From Sinotaia quadrata (Eukaryota; Mollusca; Gastropoda; Architaenioglossa; Viviparidae), in assembly GCA_028829895.1 (NCBI GenBank), contig CM054180.1:114003135-114067134 (forward strand): DNA of 64,000 nt. The letters run 5' to 3'. Below, in pieces: positions 61,330 through 64,000 of the stretch. Position 1 is the stretch's first letter, and the number at the start of each line of letters is the position of its first letter. The translations under genes were made by a program, and so were the position numbers. The notes below the pieces were generated by a model. The model was not told where the DNA came from and ran no database searches. It was given only the letters and a program-made list of their open reading frames with translations.

Positions 61330-63381
61330 GTAAAAGAGAACCAGTGTATTATTCACCATATTACATAAAACATTTCCAAAGGAAATTAGTGTGGTTGTTT
61401 AAAACTACATTTCACATCTACAAGTACAAAATATTGTGCTTGAAAAATTGTTAACACGTGAAACGCTTCAGAGAAAGAAAAAAAAATCATTGAAACATTC
61501 ACAATAATGATAGTAATTATGTACAAGTCTGGCAGCCAAAAACGTATGACGCAGTATTATGTAAATTACTACTATTTCTGGAATTGCATCAATTTGTATC
61601 TCCCTTAGATATAATACTTAATATCATCAGTTGCTTATTTCGCGTTTAGAATTATGAATCCACTCGTCTTGTGCATACACTGAACTCTTCTCCACTGACT
61701 AAAAATGTATCCATATAAAATAATAAAGACATGCGTATGTTTATATTTGTTTAGTGCATAGCTAAGCCGTGTGTACTTCAAAGTGACGTTCTCATTTGGC
61801 CTAGATAAGATCGACATGACTTCTCATAGCGTAATACATTCAATTGCACTTCAAGTGTCCATGATATCTAGTTATAGTTAAATACGTAGAGTATATAATG
61901 CACAGACTGGCTGTGATAGACTCCTTCCAAGATAATTTATCTTTCATCCTCTAATGTACTGAGGCTAAATGTAAGGCACATTATATACGTAACTCTGTGT
62001 TCTCAAGAAGTCAGTTCAACAGGGTATTTGTTACCTTTTACTTGCACGTGAGCGGAAATCGGCGAACAGCAAACAACAGAATGTATGAAAATAAAATACT
62101 CCCAGTGTTAGTAAAATAGTTTAGTCTAGAGTGACTGGAGAAATTAGAAATAGGTAATTCGACTCTGTCGATCCCAAACCTTATGAGGACTACGAATAGA
62201 AGTCTTAGTGTACACCGAAAATACACGTCATGTAACTCTTGCTGCCCGAACGCAGGTTATCTTTTATATTCTCCCTTTCCACAAGTAAACTTCCAAAACA
62301 TAAATAGTCCACGTAATTATTTACAAGTAAACGTAAGAGTATATACAAATGCAAATCATAGAATTGTTCATTTTTTTAAATATTTTGTTACGAGTACGCA
62401 CTGTATATAAATACACGTCTAGCTCGTACAAGATTAACGGCATGTTCCTAATTAATTCCCTTTCGAGCCGAACACAAAGCTCCAAGTAAAATATTGATTG
62501 ACCCCCACCTTAATGTCGTGAGTAGACTCAGTCACATGCTTTTGACTCAAGATAACGTCACGAGCAAAGCTTGGGTCACATGTCTCCTCCCATTTGTTGA
62601 TCATATCGTCCATTAAAACATATATTCCAAGGTCAAGGACGTGAAGAATGAACCGTTTCAAAAGATTTTTAGAAAAACACGAAGACTAACACTTAATCTC
62701 CTATCAAGTAGACACGCATACTAAATCATGTGCAGATGAGTGGGTGGTGTGGAGATATGGAGTGCAGAAAAGAAATGGTGGGGGAAGACACACAGTTCTT
62801 AACACTTTCTATCACAGTGATCGTCTGGAAACAACTGTGCTTCTTATTAATAAAAGTCTTACTATTTCCAACCATAATTAAGCAGGAAAGTATATTTTGG
62901 AATCACTCAGCATTGCCATCACGCCATAACGCCATAATTTTCAGACTAATATGACAAGTTGAAATTTTTGGTGGGTGATCACTGATGACAGTGTACTTCT
63001 ATGTACAGTTTCATTTTTTTGACAGCGTATTTCAAATCAGACCGGTAATTCCCATAACTTCAGGAAATGCATCTTGTACATTTGGGAATAGCAGATAACA
63101 CAGGCATGTTCACAGGCGCACGAATAAACACCCACACATGTACAAAACCAATTTAATTGCACCAGTGTGTGCTTACTCATCAGTTAGAATACTCTGGTTA
63201 CAATTCATTTTGTTTTGTAATCTATAGTTTTACAGTCGACTGCACTAACCTCTTTACGACAATGCACAGAAATATGTGCCAAATTTCGGTCTTTCGACAA
63301 AGTTATCACAAACTTATTTTATAGCACCCTCGTTTCCTGCTCAACTTAATCATTAACTAGCCTATGTCACATACATGAATT

Positions 63382-63467
<86 letters not shown>

Positions 63468-64000
63468 GAAAAAATAAGAAATACGTGTATTTTGAATGAA
63501 CCATTAAGAAAATCGACTTCTCTGTATACGTGTAGAGAGTGTTTAATCATCAACTGATATAAACTTCAGCATCGTTAGCTTAAGACAACTCTTATCTTCC
63601 CTTTAAATCTAACAGGGATGACTGGCCTCTTTAACGTGCTTCACTGTGTTACTATTCTAAGCGTCTCTGTGTTATTTCATTGACATAAACGCATTGGTTA
63701 CAAAGTATATATATGCACACTCACACACTCCTTTCTTAAAACAAGTGAAAAGGAATCCACATGAATCGTATACATGTAAGAAAGCTTATTTGTCATGAAT
63801 CTTTCTTTTATGGTAAACATCCTTGCAATGTTGAAGCAGCTTATACATTTAAGTGCTCTTATTTTAGTGTTCAAAGTGAATTTCAAATTACAAAACTCGT
63901 CGAAGATCGTGATCGTCGCCTAGTGAAACTAAAGTGTGAACACGCTCTGCTCCAATGCCGGCTTCATATTTGCTTCGCTTAAAGGTAACATCTGTGTATA
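61330..64000. other. Right-end region, no supported gene
   Basis: It should include the 5' UTR and promoter of the TRIM-NHR gene. A donor-like AAAAG|GTAACA on the minus strand near 62035 could end a non-coding first exon. A minus-strand frame at 62452-62661 has protein-like composition (MDDMINKWEETCDPSFARDV) but no recognised domain. Confidence 0.5.
63387..63466. repeat. (CA)n microsatellite
   Basis: A pure CA run of about 80 bp. Confidence 0.96.

Overview
The window looks like nuclear DNA from a mollusc or another lophotrochozoan invertebrate. The genes are split by GT-AG introns, the intergenic DNA is AT-rich and packed with micro- and minisatellites, and the gene families (RING/B-box proteins, NB-ARC-TPR proteins, a Ty3/gypsy-type LTR element) are the kinds that are expanded in such genomes. 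The species cannot be named from the sequence. Every recognisable gene, and the retroelement, lies on the minus strand.

Layout, left to right. (1) 1-7227: a minus-strand LTR retrotransposon, missing only the outer part of its left LTR. It has 1.5-kb LTRs, a primer-binding site, a polypurine tract and one 1180-codon ORF. The ORF carries Gag, a CCHC knuckle and an aspartic protease, but no reverse transcriptase or RNase H; a worn integrase-core fragment sits in frame near its C-terminal third. (2) 7440-8534: the first coding exon of a RING-B-box-B-box-coiled-coil (TRIM-like) gene. The LTR element lies in or beside its next intron. (3) 8.5-17.2 kb: repeat-rich intergenic DNA. (4) 17192-33040 (possibly from 33855): a 12-exon STAND-type gene, NB-ARC plus winged helix plus TPRs, about 821 aa, with degenerate Walker A and Walker B motifs. 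(5) 39459-48101 (possibly from 48684): a 7-exon gene joining a NERD/PD-(D/E)XK-like nuclease domain to a superfamily-1 helicase, about 757 aa. (6) 56692-61310: a 4-exon gene coding RING-B-box-B-box-coiled-coil followed by a Neuralized homology repeat (NHR), 532 aa. (7) 61.3-64 kb: no convincing gene.

The exon models were built by hand from splice consensus and reading phase. In the three complete models every internal junction keeps the frame, which is strong internal support. The two RING/B-box genes are paralogues: their first coding exons have nearly the same length (361 and 365 codons) and both end at a phase-0 donor straight after the coiled coil.

RING/B-box ligases, NB-ARC-TPR receptors and nuclease-helicases are each linked in other systems to sensing or destroying foreign nucleic acid. 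Four such genes in one orientation within about 55 kb suggest an innate-immunity neighbourhood. That is an inference: the sequence shows domains and adjacency, not function. The best candidates for something undescribed are the nuclease-helicase fusion, the TRIM-NHR architecture, the apparently inactive NB-ARC switch, and the RT-less but apparently very young LTR element.
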